Assembly (NCBI GenBank): GCA_016177875.1
Contig: JACOUL010000052.1
Coordinates: forward strand, 1 to 64,000
Source of the DNA: Burkholderiales bacterium
GTDB lineage: Bacteria > Pseudomonadota > Gammaproteobacteria > Burkholderiales > Burkholderiaceae_D
Direction of reading: 5' to 3'
DNA length: 64,000 nucleotides
The notes under the pieces were generated by a model that was not told the DNA's origin, searched no databases, and saw only the letters and a program-made list of their open reading frames with translations. Made by a program: the position numbers and the translations under genes. Below, piece after piece: positions 10,889-21,226 of the stretch. Numbering within the stretch: the stretch's first letter is position 1; each line of letters opens with the position of its first letter.

Positions 10889-11455
10889 ATGCTATCTCGC
10901 ACAAGAGCGATACTCGTCGTTTGCGGCATACTGCTGTCCGGGTGCACCAGTATTGTCGAGACCCCGAACGTCGTCGCCGGCATCGACGGCGATCGCTGCG
11001 TCGGATTCATTCCTGCAGTCGTGGAAGGACTGGCCCCAACAAACAACGGCTCATTACTGGCCAAAGCGCAGCTTCCATCCGAAAAAGGCGGGATGTGCGC
11101 GGCGCAATCATTTACCGCTGTCGCTCCCATCAAGGTCTACCGCGTCTATGATGCAAAGTATCCGAAATCTGCATACGGCAGATGGTGGGCGCTGAGCCTT
11201 CCTAACGGCCCCAAAGCGGAATATCGCGCGAAGAACGCGATATGCGCTTCGTGGAGCAATCTCGATCGCTTGGTTTCCTGCAAATTAAAACTCGGCGCCG
11301 AAATTGTTCTGGGCACAACTCAAAGCGTCAAATGCGACGACGGAACAATCTTCTCCAAAACGGCGGAAATTCAAGTATTTCTACCCAACGATGCACAGAA
11401 TGATGCACTGCTCGTTGAAGCATGCGAAGACAAAGGCCCGTGGCCTGTGATGTAA
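10889..11455 (+). CDS. Predicted lipoprotein of unknown function
   Basis: A 188-residue protein not recognised from a known family. The start is placed at the ATG at 10889, preceded by GGGGAG, rather than at the upstream frame opening inside glnE. It begins with a short lipoprotein signal: a basic n-region, a hydrophobic run and the lipobox LSGC with Cys19, so lipid-anchored export is likely; Thr/Ser at +2 predicts outer-membrane sorting. The mature part has several Cys residues that could form disulfides. It follows glnE by 71 bases and may be co-transcribed, but no functional link is evident. Confidence 0.75.
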   Translation: MLSRTRAILVVCGILLSGCTSIVETPNVVAGIDGDRCVGFIPAVVEGLAPTNNGSLLAKAQLPSEKGGMCAAQSFTAVAPIKVYRVYDAKYPKSAYGRWWALSLPNGPKAEYRAKNAICASWSNLDRLVSCKLKLGAEIVLGTTQSVKCDDGTIFSKTAEIQVFLPNDAQNDALLVEACEDKGPWPVM

Positions 11456-11472
11456 GGTCTCAAACGATTTTG

Positions 11473-12237
11473 CTATCTTGCGTACCGCATTAACAAGGCT
11501 TGCGCCATCAATGCCGCCAGCAGCGCGACACAAAACGCCAATCCGATCGAGCCGCGTTCCAAAGTAAATGCCAATACAAGACAAAATAAGGTGAATGCCT
11601 GAAAACCACGCGCCATGGCGCGCAGTAACCGGACGGCAAACCGCTGCCCGATATTCCGATGCGAAAAAACCGCAAGAACGCTTCCCATCACGGGAAAGAC
11701 GGAAAACAATCCAGTCAGATTCGGACCAAGGCGTTCGGACAACAATGTCACGGTAATAACGAGCAGCGCACCGGCAGTCATTCGATGAACTAAATCCGAT
11801 TTAGGTTGAATCGCCGTTTCTGCATCCGCCCCATCCATCGGATATAAGCGCGGCGCTATCAACAATCCGACAACCGTTACGGCTGCCGCCAAAATCGCGG
11901 AAAAATACACAAGATTGAATAATCCTACCGTCACAAAATACACAACCATGCCGGCCGCAAGACTCCATTGCCATGAATATTTGCGCGATACCCAAGCGTA
12001 CGCAATGCCGAATGCAATATTGCATAACACGGCATTGATCGCGCCGACTGCCGCATGAGCGGCAAAGGATTCCCCCTGCTCGATTGCGACAAACAGCAAA
12101 ATTGGCCCGGTCACCACAGGGAACCCCGCTAATGCGCCGGCAACCGAAGCCCCCCAGCGCCGACCAGCCATGCTGATGCCAGCGATAAGACAAGGAACGA
12201 GGAACAGTTTGAGAGCTAGGAGTCCGGGCATAGGCAT
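11473..12237 (-). CDS. Multi-pass membrane protein with internal duplication, unknown function
   Basis: A 254-residue, strongly hydrophobic protein with about eight predicted membrane segments. Two halves look related: AGFPVVTGPILLFVAIEQG near residue 35 and SVFPVMGSVLAVFSHRNIG near residue 175, both followed by similar hydrophobic helices, suggesting duplication of a 4-5 helix unit (GlpM/DUF3147-like in feel, not proven). The ATG at 12237 sits directly after the T-run of the gap terminator, so the 5' region is unusual; an in-frame ATG at 12231 is an alternative start. No substrate can be inferred. The gene lies downstream of gap and converges on the lipoprotein gene. Confidence 0.75.
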   Translation of the reverse strand: MPMPGLLALKLFLVPCLIAGISMAGRRWGASVAGALAGFPVVTGPILLFVAIEQGESFAAHAAVGAINAVLCNIAFGIAYAWVSRKYSWQWSLAAGMVVYFVTVGLFNLVYFSAILAAAVTVVGLLIAPRLYPMDGADAETAIQPKSDLVHRMTAGALLVITVTLLSERLGPNLTGLFSVFPVMGSVLAVFSHRNIGQRFAVRLLRAMARGFQAFTLFCLVLAFTLERGSIGLAFCVALLAALMAQALLMRYAR

Positions 12238-12268
12238 AAAAAAAGCGCCCCGAAGCCGGGGCGCTTTT
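12238..12268 (-). terminator. Terminator downstream of gap
   Basis: On the minus strand the 11-bp stem AAAAGCGCCCC/GGGGCGCTTTT with loop GGCTTC is followed by a T-run ending at 12238, one base before the ATG of the next gene. It lies about 20 bases beyond the gap stop codon. Strong intrinsic terminator. Confidence 0.9.
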
Positions 12269-12287
12269 GATTGTAATGCAGCTGGTA

Positions 12288-13298
12288 TTACTTTGCCGAC
12301 ATCAGCGCCACGGTGGTGTCGAGCATGCGGTTGGAGAAGCCCCACTCGTTGTCGTACCAAGACGATACCTTCACCAGCTTGCCGGAAACCTTGGTCAAGG
12401 TTGAGTCGAAGTTGCTCGATGCCGGATTGTGGTTGAAGTCGACCGATACCAGTTGCTCGGTTTGGTAGGTCAGGATGCCTTTCAAGGCGCCGTCAGAGGC
12501 TTCCTTCATGATCGCATTGACTTCATCAACCGTCGTGTCGCGCTTGGCGATGAAGGACAAATCGACGATGGAGACATTGATAGTCGGGACGCGGATCGCA
12601 AAACCATCCAGCTTGCCATTCAATTCCGGCAGCACCAGGCCGACGGCGGCTGCAGCGCCGGTCTTGGTCGGGATCATGGACATGGTCGCGGAACGGGCGC
12701 GGCGCAGGTCTTCATGCATCACGTCGGTCAATACCTGGTCATTGGTGTAAGCGTGCACGGTGGTCATCAAGCCGGTTTCGAGGCCGATCTTGTCGTGCAG
12801 AGGCTTGACCAGCGGAGCCAGGCAATTGGTGGTGCAGGATGCATTCGAGATTACGGTGTCCGATGCTTTCAACACGCCTTGATTGACGCCGAACACGACG
12901 GTGGCATCCACATCCTTGCCGCCCGGAGCGGAAATAATGACTTTCTTGGCGCCGCCCTTGAGGTGAGCCGATGCTTTTTCCTTGGAGGTGAAGAAGCCGG
13001 TGCACTCCAGCACCACGTCGACATTCAACTCGCCCCACGGAATTTCTGCCGGGTTGCGTTGCGCGAACACGCGAATTTTGTCGCCGTTGACGACCATGTA
13101 GTCGCCATCGACCGCCACGGTGCCGGGGAACTTGCCATGCGCCGTGTCGTAGCGGGTCAGATGGGCATTCGATTGCGCGTTACCCAAGTCGTTGATGGCA
13201 ACGATCTGAATATCGTTTTTCTTGCCGCCCTCGTAATGCGCACGAAGGATGTTGCGTCCGATACGGCCATAGCCGTTGATTGCGACACGAATAGTCAT
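12288..13298 (-). CDS. gap: Glyceraldehyde-3-phosphate dehydrogenase, type I
   Basis: Oxidises glyceraldehyde 3-phosphate to 1,3-bisphosphoglycerate with NAD in glycolysis and runs backwards in gluconeogenesis. The 336-residue protein has the Rossmann start [10 protein letters not shown], the active-site [13 protein letters not shown] with catalytic Cys near residue 155, and the C-terminal [13 protein letters not shown]. It lies 20 bases after tkt on the same strand, so tkt-gap is probably one transcript ending at the terminator at 12238-12268. Confidence 0.97.
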   Translation of the reverse strand: MTIRVAINGYGRIGRNILRAHYEGGKKNDIQIVAINDLGNAQSNAHLTRYDTAHGKFPGTVAVDGDYMVVNGDKIRVFAQRNPAEIPWGELNVDVVLECTGFFTSKEKASAHLKGGAKKVIISAPGGKDVDATVVFGVNQGVLKASDTVISNASCTTNCLAPLVKPLHDKIGLETGLMTTVHAYTNDQVLTDVMHEDLRRARSATMSMIPTKTGAAAAVGLVLPELNGKLDGFAIRVPTINVSIVDLSFIAKRDTTVDEVNAIMKEASDGALKGILTYQTEQLVSVDFNHNPASSNFDSTLTKVSGKLVKVSSWYDNEWGFSNRMLDTTVALMSAK

Positions 13299-13318
13299 GG
13301 TTTTCTCCTGAACGTAAG

Positions 13319-15313
13319 TTAAGCAATAACCGATTTCACCGCAGCCACGACATTCTCCGTCGTGAACCCGAAATGTTTGAACAAGGCACCGGCAGGCGCC
13401 GATTCGCCGAAGGTGTCGATCCCCACCACCGCGCCTTCCAGTCCAACATACTTATGCCAGAAGGCGGTGACGCCGGCTTCCACCGCTACGCGCGGCACGC
13501 CCTTGGTTAACACGCCAGCCTTGTAAGCCGCATCTTGGCGATCGAACACATCGGTCGACGGCATCGACACCACGCGCACCGGCACGCCTTGCTGCGCCAA
13601 TTGCTCTGCAGCCTTGACGGCCAATTCGATTTCGGAACCGGTGGCAATCAAAATCGCTTTGGCATTCGGCGCATCTTTCAACACATAGCCGCCGCGCTTG
13701 ATATTCGCAATCTGCTCTGCGCTACGCTCTTGGTGCGGCAAATTCTGGCGCGAGAAAATCAACGTCGTAGGACCGTCATTGCGTTGCACGGCTTCCGCCC
13801 AGGCTACCGCCGACTCGACCGTATCGCATGGCCGCCAATTGTCCAGATTCGGAATCAGACGCAAGCTCGACACATGCTCGACCGACTGGTGGGTCGGGCC
13901 ATCCTCTCCCAAGCCGATCGAATCGTGGGTGAACACGAACAGCGAGCGAATCTTCATCAGGGCCGCCATGCGCAAGGCATTACGGCTGTAATCCGAGAAC
14001 GTCAAGAAGGTTGCGCCGAACGGTAAATAGCCGCCATGCAATGCAATGCCGTTCATGATCGCACTCATGCCGAACTCGCGCACACCGTAATTAATGTGAT
14101 TACCCGGTTGATCAGCGCGCACTGCCACGCACTCTTTCCAGTTGGTCAGATTGGAGCCGGTCAAGTCAGCCGAGCCGCCCAGGAATTCAGGCAGCACCGG
14201 CGCCAATGCTTGAATCGCATTCTGGCTCGCCTTACGCGTCGCAATCGTTTCCTTTTTCTCGACACAGGAAGCAATGTAATTTTCAACGGTTTGCATGAAG
14301 TTGTCGGGCAATTCGCCTTTCATGCGGCGCACCAGTTCGGCGGCTTTTTGCGGATGGCTAGCACCGTAAGCCTTAAACAGGGCGTCCCACTCGCTCTCCA
14401 AAGTCTTGCCGCGCGCCTTGGAGTCCCAAGCCGCATACACATCTTCCGGAATCTCAAACGGCGGATAATTCCAATCGAGCGCTTCGCGGGTTGCTGCAAT
14501 TTCCTTGTCTCCCAGCGCTGCGCCATGCACCTTGTCGGTTCCTTGCATATTAGGCGCGCCTTTGCCGATCACCGTCTTGCAACAGATCAAGGTCGGCTTG
14601 TCCGATTTTTTCGCTGCCTCAATGGCGGCGTCTACTGCGGCTATGTCGTGCCCATTGACGCCACGAATGACGTTCCAGCCATAGGCTTCGAAACGCTTAG
14701 GTGAGTCATCTTGGAACCAGCCTTCGACATGACCGTCGATCGAAATACCATTGTCGTCGTACAGCACGATCAACTTGGACAACTTCAGCGTGCCGGCGAA
14801 CGAGCACACCTCATGCGAAATGCCTTCCATCAGGCAGCCGTCACCGACGAACACGTAAGTGTGATGGTCGACCACATTGAAACCGGGCTGGTTAAACTCC
14901 GCTGCCAACAATTTCTCTGCCAGCGCCATGCCGACTGCGTTGGCAATACCCTGCCCGAGCGGGCCGGTAGTGGTTTCCACGCCCGATGTAATGTGCACTT
15001 CCGGATGGCCAGGCGTCTTGGAATGCAATTGACGGAAATTCTTGATCTCGTCCATCGACAAGTCGTAACCGCTCAAATGCAGCAAAGCGTACTGCAGCAT
15101 CGAGCCGTGGCCATTGGATACGACGAAGCGATCGCGATTCGCCCAATGCGGATTAGTCGGATTATGGCGATAGTGCTTGCCCCACAACGCCACCGCAATT
15201 TCTGCCATCCCCATCGGCATTCCGGGGTGGCCGGAATTGGCCTTTTGTACGGCATCCATTGCCAGTGCACGGATTGCATTGGCCATTTTGTGGGAGGAGA
15301 GGGAGACGGTCAT
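13319..15313 (-). CDS. tkt: Transketolase
   Basis: Thiamine-diphosphate enzyme moving two-carbon units between pentose-phosphate sugars, producing among others the erythrose 4-phosphate used by DAHP synthase. The 664-residue length matches E. coli TktA. Visible motifs are [12 protein letters not shown], the ThDP-binding [15 protein letters not shown] with its downstream Asn, and the [19 protein letters not shown] stretch. The ATG at 15313 fits the family; the longer frame adds an unrelated N-terminal extension. Upstream gene of the tkt-gap pair. Confidence 0.96.
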   Translation of the reverse strand: MTVSLSSHKMANAIRALAMDAVQKANSGHPGMPMGMAEIAVALWGKHYRHNPTNPHWANRDRFVVSNGHGSMLQYALLHLSGYDLSMDEIKNFRQLHSKTPGHPEVHITSGVETTTGPLGQGIANAVGMALAEKLLAAEFNQPGFNVVDHHTYVFVGDGCLMEGISHEVCSFAGTLKLSKLIVLYDDNGISIDGHVEGWFQDDSPKRFEAYGWNVIRGVNGHDIAAVDAAIEAAKKSDKPTLICCKTVIGKGAPNMQGTDKVHGAALGDKEIAATREALDWNYPPFEIPEDVYAAWDSKARGKTLESEWDALFKAYGASHPQKAAELVRRMKGELPDNFMQTVENYIASCVEKKETIATRKASQNAIQALAPVLPEFLGGSADLTGSNLTNWKECVAVRADQPGNHINYGVREFGMSAIMNGIALHGGYLPFGATFLTFSDYSRNALRMAALMKIRSLFVFTHDSIGLGEDGPTHQSVEHVSSLRLIPNLDNWRPCDTVESAVAWAEAVQRNDGPTTLIFSRQNLPHQERSAEQIANIKRGGYVLKDAPNAKAILIATGSEIELAVKAAEQLAQQGVPVRVVSMPSTDVFDRQDAAYKAGVLTKGVPRVAVEAGVTAFWHKYVGLEGAVVGIDTFGESAPAGALFKHFGFTTENVVAAVKSVIA

Positions 15314-15487
15314 GTTCAGCGAAAGACGAAAAGATGAAAAAACGCGGATTATGGAATCCGAATAAGGCATACTGCAAAGCCGCATATTTTACCAGACAAG
15401 CAGACTTCGAATTGAATTTGGGATAGCATCTTGCTATTCGAAAAAGATCTGCACGACAACTTTTTTACCGGATTCCCCCTTCTCTTC

Positions 15488-15895
15488 ATGAATGGCACGC
15501 ACTTAATTGCCGATTGCGAGGGCTGTAGCTGTGACATACAGTTGCTCCTGGACGCCGAGCGCCTGAGGAACTGGGCCGTTCATGAGACGAAGTCGGCCGG
15601 CCTTACCATCGTCGGCGAGAAATTCCATGCCTTTCGTACACCGGAAGGTACAGCGGCTGGGGTCACGTGTGCCCTCTTGCTGGCCGAGTCCCATGTCGCC
15701 ATTCATACCTGGCCGGAGCGGCGGGCGGTGACGCTGGATGTTTATGTTTGCAACTACTCCGGTGAAAATACGGCGAAAGCTCAGCAATTATTTGATGCCT
15801 TGATTGCAGTTTTGAGCCCCGCGCGTGTAAATACCCATCACATTCGTCGCGGATTGAACGCCGCAAGCCTCGTGCAGAGCGCGAATGTAGGTTAG
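15488..15895 (+). CDS. speD: S-adenosylmethionine decarboxylase proenzyme
   Basis: Makes decarboxylated SAM, the aminopropyl donor for spermidine synthesis. The 135-residue proenzyme is the short bacterial SpeH type. It has GTHLIADCEGC at the N-terminus and the self-cleavage site LAESHVAIHTWPE, where Ser68 becomes the pyruvoyl group. The ATG at 15488 fits family length although no clear ribosome-binding site precedes it; an in-frame TTG at 15431 would add 19 residues. A spermidine synthase gene is not in the window. Five bases separate it from rsmE, suggesting co-transcription. Confidence 0.92.
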   Translation: MNGTHLIADCEGCSCDIQLLLDAERLRNWAVHETKSAGLTIVGEKFHAFRTPEGTAAGVTCALLLAESHVAIHTWPERRAVTLDVYVCNYSGENTAKAQQLFDALIAVLSPARVNTHHIRRGLNAASLVQSANVG

Positions 15896-15900
15896 CAATC

Positions 15901-16626
15901 ATGCCTCGCTTCTTCTGCCCCGGCCCTTTGACCGTCGGCGCGATCCTTACCCTACCCGATTCGATTGCGCATCATGCGCGCGTGTTGCGTCTTGCCGAGA
16001 AAAGTACGGTAACGCTCTTCAATGGCGAAGGCGGCGAATATGCCGCCTCGCTGAACACGATCGACAAGAAAATCGTCACTGCCGAAATTAAGGCATTTTC
16101 CCCGCGCGAAGCGGAGTTGCCCTATGCCGTCGCGCTAGCGCAAGCCCTACCGGAAGGATCGAAGATGGATTGGATCGTCGAAAAAGCGGTCGAGCTGGGC
16201 GCCAACGCTTTGCAGCCGCTGGCTGCAAAGCGTTGCGTGACCAAACTCGTTGCCGAACGAGCCGCAAAAAAAATGCAGCACTGGCAAGGCGTCGTGGTTG
16301 CAGCCGCCGAGCAAAGCGGTCGTAACCGCTTGCTCCACTTGGCCGAACCCGTCGAATATGCGCAATGGATTACACGTCAGGATTTACATCGCCGCATTCT
16401 GTTAACGCCGTATGCGGAACAATCCTTATCGGACTGGGCGCGCCACCATCCTCCGCAAGCCGTTACTCTCATGATCGGCCCGGAAGGAGGATGGACTGAG
16501 CAGGAGGAAGCTGCCGCACGCACCCACGGCACTTTTGCACTCTCCATAGGCCCACGCGTGTTGCGCACCGAAACTGCCGGCTTGGCGGCGTTGGCGGCTC
16601 TTAACGCCGTCTGGGGCGGCATCTAG
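15901..16626 (+). CDS. rsmE: 16S rRNA (uracil-1498-N3)-methyltransferase
   Basis: SPOUT-fold SAM-dependent methyltransferase that modifies U1498 of 16S rRNA. The 241-residue protein has an N-terminal PUA-like part (HHARVLRL), WIVEKAVELGAN and the C-terminal knot motifs IGPEGGWTEQEE and LGPRVLRTETAGLAAL-like IGPRVLRTETAGLAAL. It follows speD by five bases. Its TAG stop is part of the left arm of a long inverted repeat (16623-16689). Confidence 0.94.
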   Translation: MPRFFCPGPLTVGAILTLPDSIAHHARVLRLAEKSTVTLFNGEGGEYAASLNTIDKKIVTAEIKAFSPREAELPYAVALAQALPEGSKMDWIVEKAVELGANALQPLAAKRCVTKLVAERAAKKMQHWQGVVVAAAEQSGRNRLLHLAEPVEYAQWITRQDLHRRILLTPYAEQSLSDWARHHPPQAVTLMIGPEGGWTEQEEAAARTHGTFALSIGPRVLRTETAGLAALAALNAVWGGI

Positions 16627-16689
16627 GGCCCGTCATCCATTCGGTTGGGAGATGCGTTCACGCCAAAACGAATGGATGACAGGCCCTAG
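16623..16689. repeat. Long inverted repeat overlapping the rsmE stop codon
   Basis: Two 21-base arms (16623-16643 and 16669-16689) are complementary at 20 of 21 positions: an outer CTAGGGCC block and an inner GTCATCCATTCG block, with one mismatch between them, around a 25-base loop. The left arm includes the rsmE TAG. No T-run follows, so it is not a classic intrinsic terminator. It could be a REP/MITE-like element or an RNA stability hairpin. No second copy was noticed in the window. Confidence 0.8.
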
Positions 16690-16768
16690 TCCCGATTCCC
16701 ATAGGGAAATCCGGTAAAAAACATTTATAATTCAAGGTTTTGCAACCGGTTTTTGAATTCGGTTTTCA

Positions 16769-17746
16769 ATGAAGGTATTTCGCGGACTTCCCAATGCCGA
16801 AGCGCGCGCGCCATGCGCGCTCACCATCGGCAATTTCGACGGCGTACATCGTGGCCACCAAGCATTGTTGGCACGGCTGCACGCGGCCGCGAATCAACTC
16901 GGCGTCGACGCCGCCGTAATGACCTTCGAGCCGCATCCGCGCGAATTTTTTGCGCAAGCATCCGGCGGCAAGGTAGAAGCACCGACTCGTATTGCCAATT
17001 TGCGCGACAAGCTCGAAGCGCTTTCCAACAACGGCGTCGGCCGTGTGATTGTTGAGCATTTCAATGCCCATTTCGCCGCCATGTCGCCTCAAGGCTTTAT
17101 CGAAAACATTCTCGTGCAAGGCATGCACGTCAAATGGCTGATGGTCGGTGAAGATTTTTGCTTCGGCGCCAAACGCGCCGGCAATGTCGCCATGCTGCAA
17201 GAGGCGGGCAAGCAGTTCGGCTTCCATGTCGAAGCCCTTCCCTTGGTCATCGACGGCAGCGAGCGAATTTCTTCTTCGGCCATTCGCGCTGCGCTCTCTC
17301 ATGGCGACTTCCGTCAAGTGACGCAATTGCTTGGCCATCCCTACACGATTTCCGGGCATGTGGTTCATGGCAACAAACTGGGTAGGACATTAGGATTTCC
17401 CACTCTGAATCTGCGCATTACCCATCGGCGCCCTGCTTTATCCGGTATTTTTGTCGTGCAGGTGCATGGCTTGACCGAGCAAGCGCTGCCGGCGGTCGCA
17501 AGTCTTGGGATGCGTCCTACGGTCGATGACAGCGGACGCGTGCTGCTGGAAGCGCATTTGCTTGATCAAAGCGTGAATTGCTACGGCAAGCTGGTTCGTG
17601 TCGAATTTCTGAAAAAACTGCGCGACGAAGAAAAATACAATGACCTTCCCACATTGACGGCCGCAATTGCACGTGACTCGGACAATGCACGTGCTTTCTT
17701 CCGCCAAAAGAAAGCCGGTGCAATATCAGCAACCGATCGAATTTGA
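16769..17746 (+). CDS. ribF: Bifunctional riboflavin kinase/FAD synthetase
   Basis: Phosphorylates riboflavin to FMN and adenylates FMN to FAD. The 325-residue protein has the N-terminal FMN adenylyltransferase domain with IGNFDGVHRGHQ (HxGH-like) and SSSAIRAAL, and the C-terminal kinase domain with GRTLGFPTLNL and the RVEFLKKLRDE end motif. It lies upstream of ileS and lspA, a gene order common in proteobacteria. No FMN riboswitch is visible in the 140 bases upstream, where the inverted repeat of rsmE lies instead. Confidence 0.96.
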   Translation: MKVFRGLPNAEARAPCALTIGNFDGVHRGHQALLARLHAAANQLGVDAAVMTFEPHPREFFAQASGGKVEAPTRIANLRDKLEALSNNGVGRVIVEHFNAHFAAMSPQGFIENILVQGMHVKWLMVGEDFCFGAKRAGNVAMLQEAGKQFGFHVEALPLVIDGSERISSSAIRAALSHGDFRQVTQLLGHPYTISGHVVHGNKLGRTLGFPTLNLRITHRRPALSGIFVVQVHGLTEQALPAVASLGMRPTVDDSGRVLLEAHLLDQSVNCYGKLVRVEFLKKLRDEEKYNDLPTLTAAIARDSDNARAFFRQKKAGAISATDRI

Positions 17747-17810
17747 CGCTCGGTCTCATGAATACACTCTTCCGAGCCTATAACCCGAGTGAATACGATT
17801 GAACAACACC

Positions 17811-20690
17811 ATGTCAGATAACAAGCCGAACAAACAGCAAAGCAAATATCCGGTCAACATGCCGGAGACGCCATTCCCTATGCGCGGTGATCTCGCCAAG
17901 CGCGAGCCGCAATGGGTCAAGCAGTGGCAGGAAAAGAAAATCTACGAACGCATCCGTAAGGCATCCAAAGGACGCCCGATGTTCGTGTTGCACGATGGGC
18001 CACCGTTTGCCAACGGCGACATCCACATCGGCCACGCAATGAACAAGATTCTGAAGGACATGATCGTCAAGGCACGCTCCTTGGCAGGCTTCGATGCGCC
18101 CTATGTGCCGGGCTGGGACTGCCACGGCATGCCGATCGAGATCCACATCGAAAAGCAATACGGCAAAGGCTTGCCGGCCGCCGAGGTGCTTGCCAAGTCA
18201 CGCGCCTATGCGACCGAACAAGTCGAGCGTCAGAAATCCGGCTTCATTCGTTTGGGCGTGCTGGGCGACTGGGAACATCCCTATAAGACCATGGATTTCC
18301 GCAATGAAGCCGATGAATTGCGTGCGCTCGGCGCTATTCTAGAAAAGGGCTACGTGTATCGCGGCTTAAAGCCGGTCAACTGGTGCTTCGATTGCGGATC
18401 GTCCTTAGCCGAAGCCGAAGTCGAATACCACGACAAGCGTGATCCGGCCATCGACGTCGGCTTTCCTTTTGCCGAACCGGACAAGCTGGCGCATGCCTTC
18501 GGACTCGACAAGTTGCCGACCAAGGATGGAACGGAAATTCGAGGCTACGCCATCATCTGGACCACGACGCCTTGGACCATTCCGGCAAACCAGGCCCTGA
18601 ACGTGCATCCGGAACATCGCTACGCGCTGGTGCAGACCGAGCGCAACGGCGAAACCATCTTGTTACTGCTGGCTGTCGAGCTCGTTGCCTCCTGCCTGGA
18701 ACGCTACGGCCTGCAGGGGAAGATTATCGCGACCGCGCCCGGTGAAGCGCTATCGATGATCAATTTCAAGCATCCGTTTCACGACGCCGATCCGGGTTAT
18801 CGGCGCATGTCGCCGATCTATGTCGGCGACTATGTCACGCTCGATACCGGTACCGGCATCGTGCACTCGGCGCCGGCCTACGGCATCGACGACTTCATTT
18901 CCTGCAAAGCGCATGGCATGAGAGACGATGAAATCCTCAACCCTGTGATGGGCGACGGCAGGTACGCTTCCTGGCTGCCCTTCTTCGCCGGCATGACGAT
19001 CTGGGAAGCGTCCAAACCGATTTGCGCCAAGCTCGATGAAGTCGGTTCCCTTTTCAAGCTGGTGATGTTCGACCATAGCTACATGCATTGCTGGCGGCAC
19101 AAAACACCGATCGTCTATCGCGCCACCTCGCAATGGTTTGCCCGCATGGATATCACGCCGAAAGACGGCGGTCCGACGCTGCGCGAATCGGCGCTGGAAG
19201 GCGTGGAAGCCACTGCATTCTTTCCATCCTGGGGCAAGGCGCGCTTGCACGGCATGATCGCCAATCGCCCCGACTGGACGCTATCGCGCCAGCGGCAATG
19301 GGGCGTGCCCATGGCTTTTTTTGTGCACAAGGAAACCGGCGACCTGCATCCGCGCACGCCCGAATTGCTGGAACAAGTCGCAAAACGCGTCGAACAACAC
19401 GGCATCGAAGCATGGCAAACGCTTGATCCGAAGGATTTGCTCGGCGACGACGCGGCGAACTATATCAAGAACAAGGATACGCTCGACGTCTGGTTCGACT
19501 CCGGCGCCACCCACCAGACAGTACTGCGTGGCTCGCATGCGCATGAATCGCAGTTTCCGGCGGATTTGTACCTGGAAGGCTCGGACCAGCATCGCGGATG
19601 GTTCCATTCATCGCTATTGACGTCCTCGATGCTCAATGGCGTGCCTCCCTACAAGGCATTGCTCACGCACGGCATGGTGGTCGACGGCGAAGGCAAGAAA
19701 ATGTCCAAGTCGGTCGGCAATGTAGTGTCGCCGCAAAAGGTGTCGGATACGCTCGGCGCAGAAATCCTACGTTTGTGGGTCGCCTCCACAGATTACTCCG
19801 GCGAACTGTCGATCTCCGACGAAATCTTAAAGCGTGTGGTGGAAGCATATCGCCGCATTCGCAATACCTTGCGTTTCTTGCTGGCGAACACCTCGGACTT
19901 TGATCCGACCGAGGATGCCGTCGCTATCGGCGAGTTGTTGGAAATCGACCGCTATGCAATCGCGCGCATGGCACAACTGCAAACCGAGATCCTGCAACAC
20001 TTCAACGTGTATGAATTCCACCCGGTGGTCGCCAAGCTGCAAATGTATTGCTCCGAGGACCTCGGCGGTTTTTATCTCGACATCTTGAAGGACCGCCTGT
20101 ACACCACCGGTGTAAGTTCTAAGACACGCCGTTCTGCGCAAACCGCCTTGTGGCACATCACCCATGCGTTGTTACGCGTGATGGCGCCTACGCTGTCATT
20201 CACGGCAGAGGAAGCATGGGAAGTATTCGCGGGCAAAGAAGCATACGCCGCCAGCGATGAAACGATTTTCACGCAAGCCTATTACAACTTGCCGGAAATC
20301 GAAGACGGCCCAGGACTGCTGAAAAAATATGCAACGATTCTTGAGTTACGCACTGTGGTCACCAAGCAATTGGAAGAGGTGCGCATGGCGGGCGGCATCG
20401 GCTCCTCCTTGCAGGCCGAGATCGAAATCAAAGCTTCCGGAGAAAAATTTGCAACGCTGCAGAGTTTCGGCGACGATTTGAGGTTCTTTTTCATCACCTC
20501 GCAAGCGAACGTCACACAAGTCATGGATGAGGCGGAAGAAGCAGTCATCGTCGCTCCCTCAACACATGCCAAATGCGAACGCTGCTGGCATTACCGTGCC
20601 GACGTCGGCACGCATGCAGACCATGCCGGTTTGTGCGGACGCTGCGTGAGCAATTTATTCGGCGCTGGCGAACCTAGGAAATTTGCATAA
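17811..20690 (+). CDS. ileS: Isoleucyl-tRNA synthetase
   Basis: Charges tRNA-Ile and edits misactivated valine. The 959-residue class I synthetase shows HIGH in [20 protein letters not shown] in [10 protein letters not shown], the editing CP1 region with [13 protein letters not shown], and a C-terminal zinc finger CERCWH...CGRC. The ATG at 17811 is chosen over a TTG at 17799. Its TAA overlaps the lspA ATG by one base, so the two are translationally coupled. Confidence 0.97.
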   Translation: MSDNKPNKQQSKYPVNMPETPFPMRGDLAKREPQWVKQWQEKKIYERIRKASKGRPMFVLHDGPPFANGDIHIGHAMNKILKDMIVKARSLAGFDAPYVPGWDCHGMPIEIHIEKQYGKGLPAAEVLAKSRAYATEQVERQKSGFIRLGVLGDWEHPYKTMDFRNEADELRALGAILEKGYVYRGLKPVNWCFDCGSSLAEAEVEYHDKRDPAIDVGFPFAEPDKLAHAFGLDKLPTKDGTEIRGYAIIWTTTPWTIPANQALNVHPEHRYALVQTERNGETILLLLAVELVASCLERYGLQGKIIATAPGEALSMINFKHPFHDADPGYRRMSPIYVGDYVTLDTGTGIVHSAPAYGIDDFISCKAHGMRDDEILNPVMGDGRYASWLPFFAGMTIWEASKPICAKLDEVGSLFKLVMFDHSYMHCWRHKTPIVYRATSQWFARMDITPKDGGPTLRESALEGVEATAFFPSWGKARLHGMIANRPDWTLSRQRQWGVPMAFFVHKETGDLHPRTPELLEQVAKRVEQHGIEAWQTLDPKDLLGDDAANYIKNKDTLDVWFDSGATHQTVLRGSHAHESQFPADLYLEGSDQHRGWFHSSLLTSSMLNGVPPYKALLTHGMVVDGEGKKMSKSVGNVVSPQKVSDTLGAEILRLWVASTDYSGELSISDEILKRVVEAYRRIRNTLRFLLANTSDFDPTEDAVAIGELLEIDRYAIARMAQLQTEILQHFNVYEFHPVVAKLQMYCSEDLGGFYLDILKDRLYTTGVSSKTRRSAQTALWHITHALLRVMAPTLSFTAEEAWEVFAGKEAYAASDETIFTQAYYNLPEIEDGPGLLKKYATILELRTVVTKQLEEVRMAGGIGSSLQAEIEIKASGEKFATLQSFGDDLRFFFITSQANVTQVMDEAEEAVIVAPSTHAKCERCWHYRADVGTHADHAGLCGRCVSNLFGAGEPRKFA

Positions 20691-21187
20691 TGGCGAAAAA
20701 AAGTTTTTCTTCCGGTGGCAGTGCAAGCTTAATTCCTTGGCTTGGCATCGCTGCCATCGTTATTTTGCTCGATCAGTTGAGCAAAATAACGATCGGCCGC
20801 GTGTTTTCCTATGGCGAATCCTATCCGCTTACATCTTTTTTCAACCTGGTGCTGGTGTATAACAAAGGGGCGGCCTTCAGCTTCTTGGCGGCACAATCGG
20901 GTTGGCAACGCTGGTTTTTCACCGGCCTTGGCATTGCGGCGGCCGTCTTTATCGTCTATTTGTTAAAGCGCCATGCCGGTCAGCGATTGTTCTGTTGGGC
21001 GCTGGCGCTGATCCTTGGAGGCGCCGTCGGCAACGTCATCGACCGCATCGCATACGGCCACGTGGTCGATTTTCTCGACTTCCATATCCGCGGATGGCAT
21101 TGGCCGGCCTTCAATGTCGCCGACAGTGCAATTTGCATCGGCGCAGTCCTCTTCATTCTCGACGAACTGCGGCGCGTGAATAGGTAG
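20690..21187 (+). CDS. lspA: Lipoprotein signal peptidase (signal peptidase II)
   Basis: Inner-membrane aspartyl protease that cleaves the signal peptide of diacylglyceryl-modified prolipoproteins. The 165-residue protein has four predicted membrane segments and the conserved motifs [34 protein letters not shown] and [11 protein letters not shown], whose Asp residues form the catalytic pair. It overlaps the ileS stop by one base (TAATG). Confidence 0.96.
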   Translation: MAKKSFSSGGSASLIPWLGIAAIVILLDQLSKITIGRVFSYGESYPLTSFFNLVLVYNKGAAFSFLAAQSGWQRWFFTGLGIAAAVFIVYLLKRHAGQRLFCWALALILGGAVGNVIDRIAYGHVVDFLDFHIRGWHWPAFNVADSAICIGAVLFILDELRRVNR

Positions 21188-21226
21188 GCAAGTTTGCTAC
21201 ACTAGCACAAACGTTTCGGAGCTCCC

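Noticed and set aside
12429..13322. 297-codon plus-strand ORF antisense to gap
   Set aside because: Shadow of gap; no family motif, no initiation signal.
16627..16768. FMN riboswitch upstream of ribF
   Set aside because: The region is mainly the long inverted repeat and shows none of the conserved multi-helix junction elements of the RFN riboswitch.
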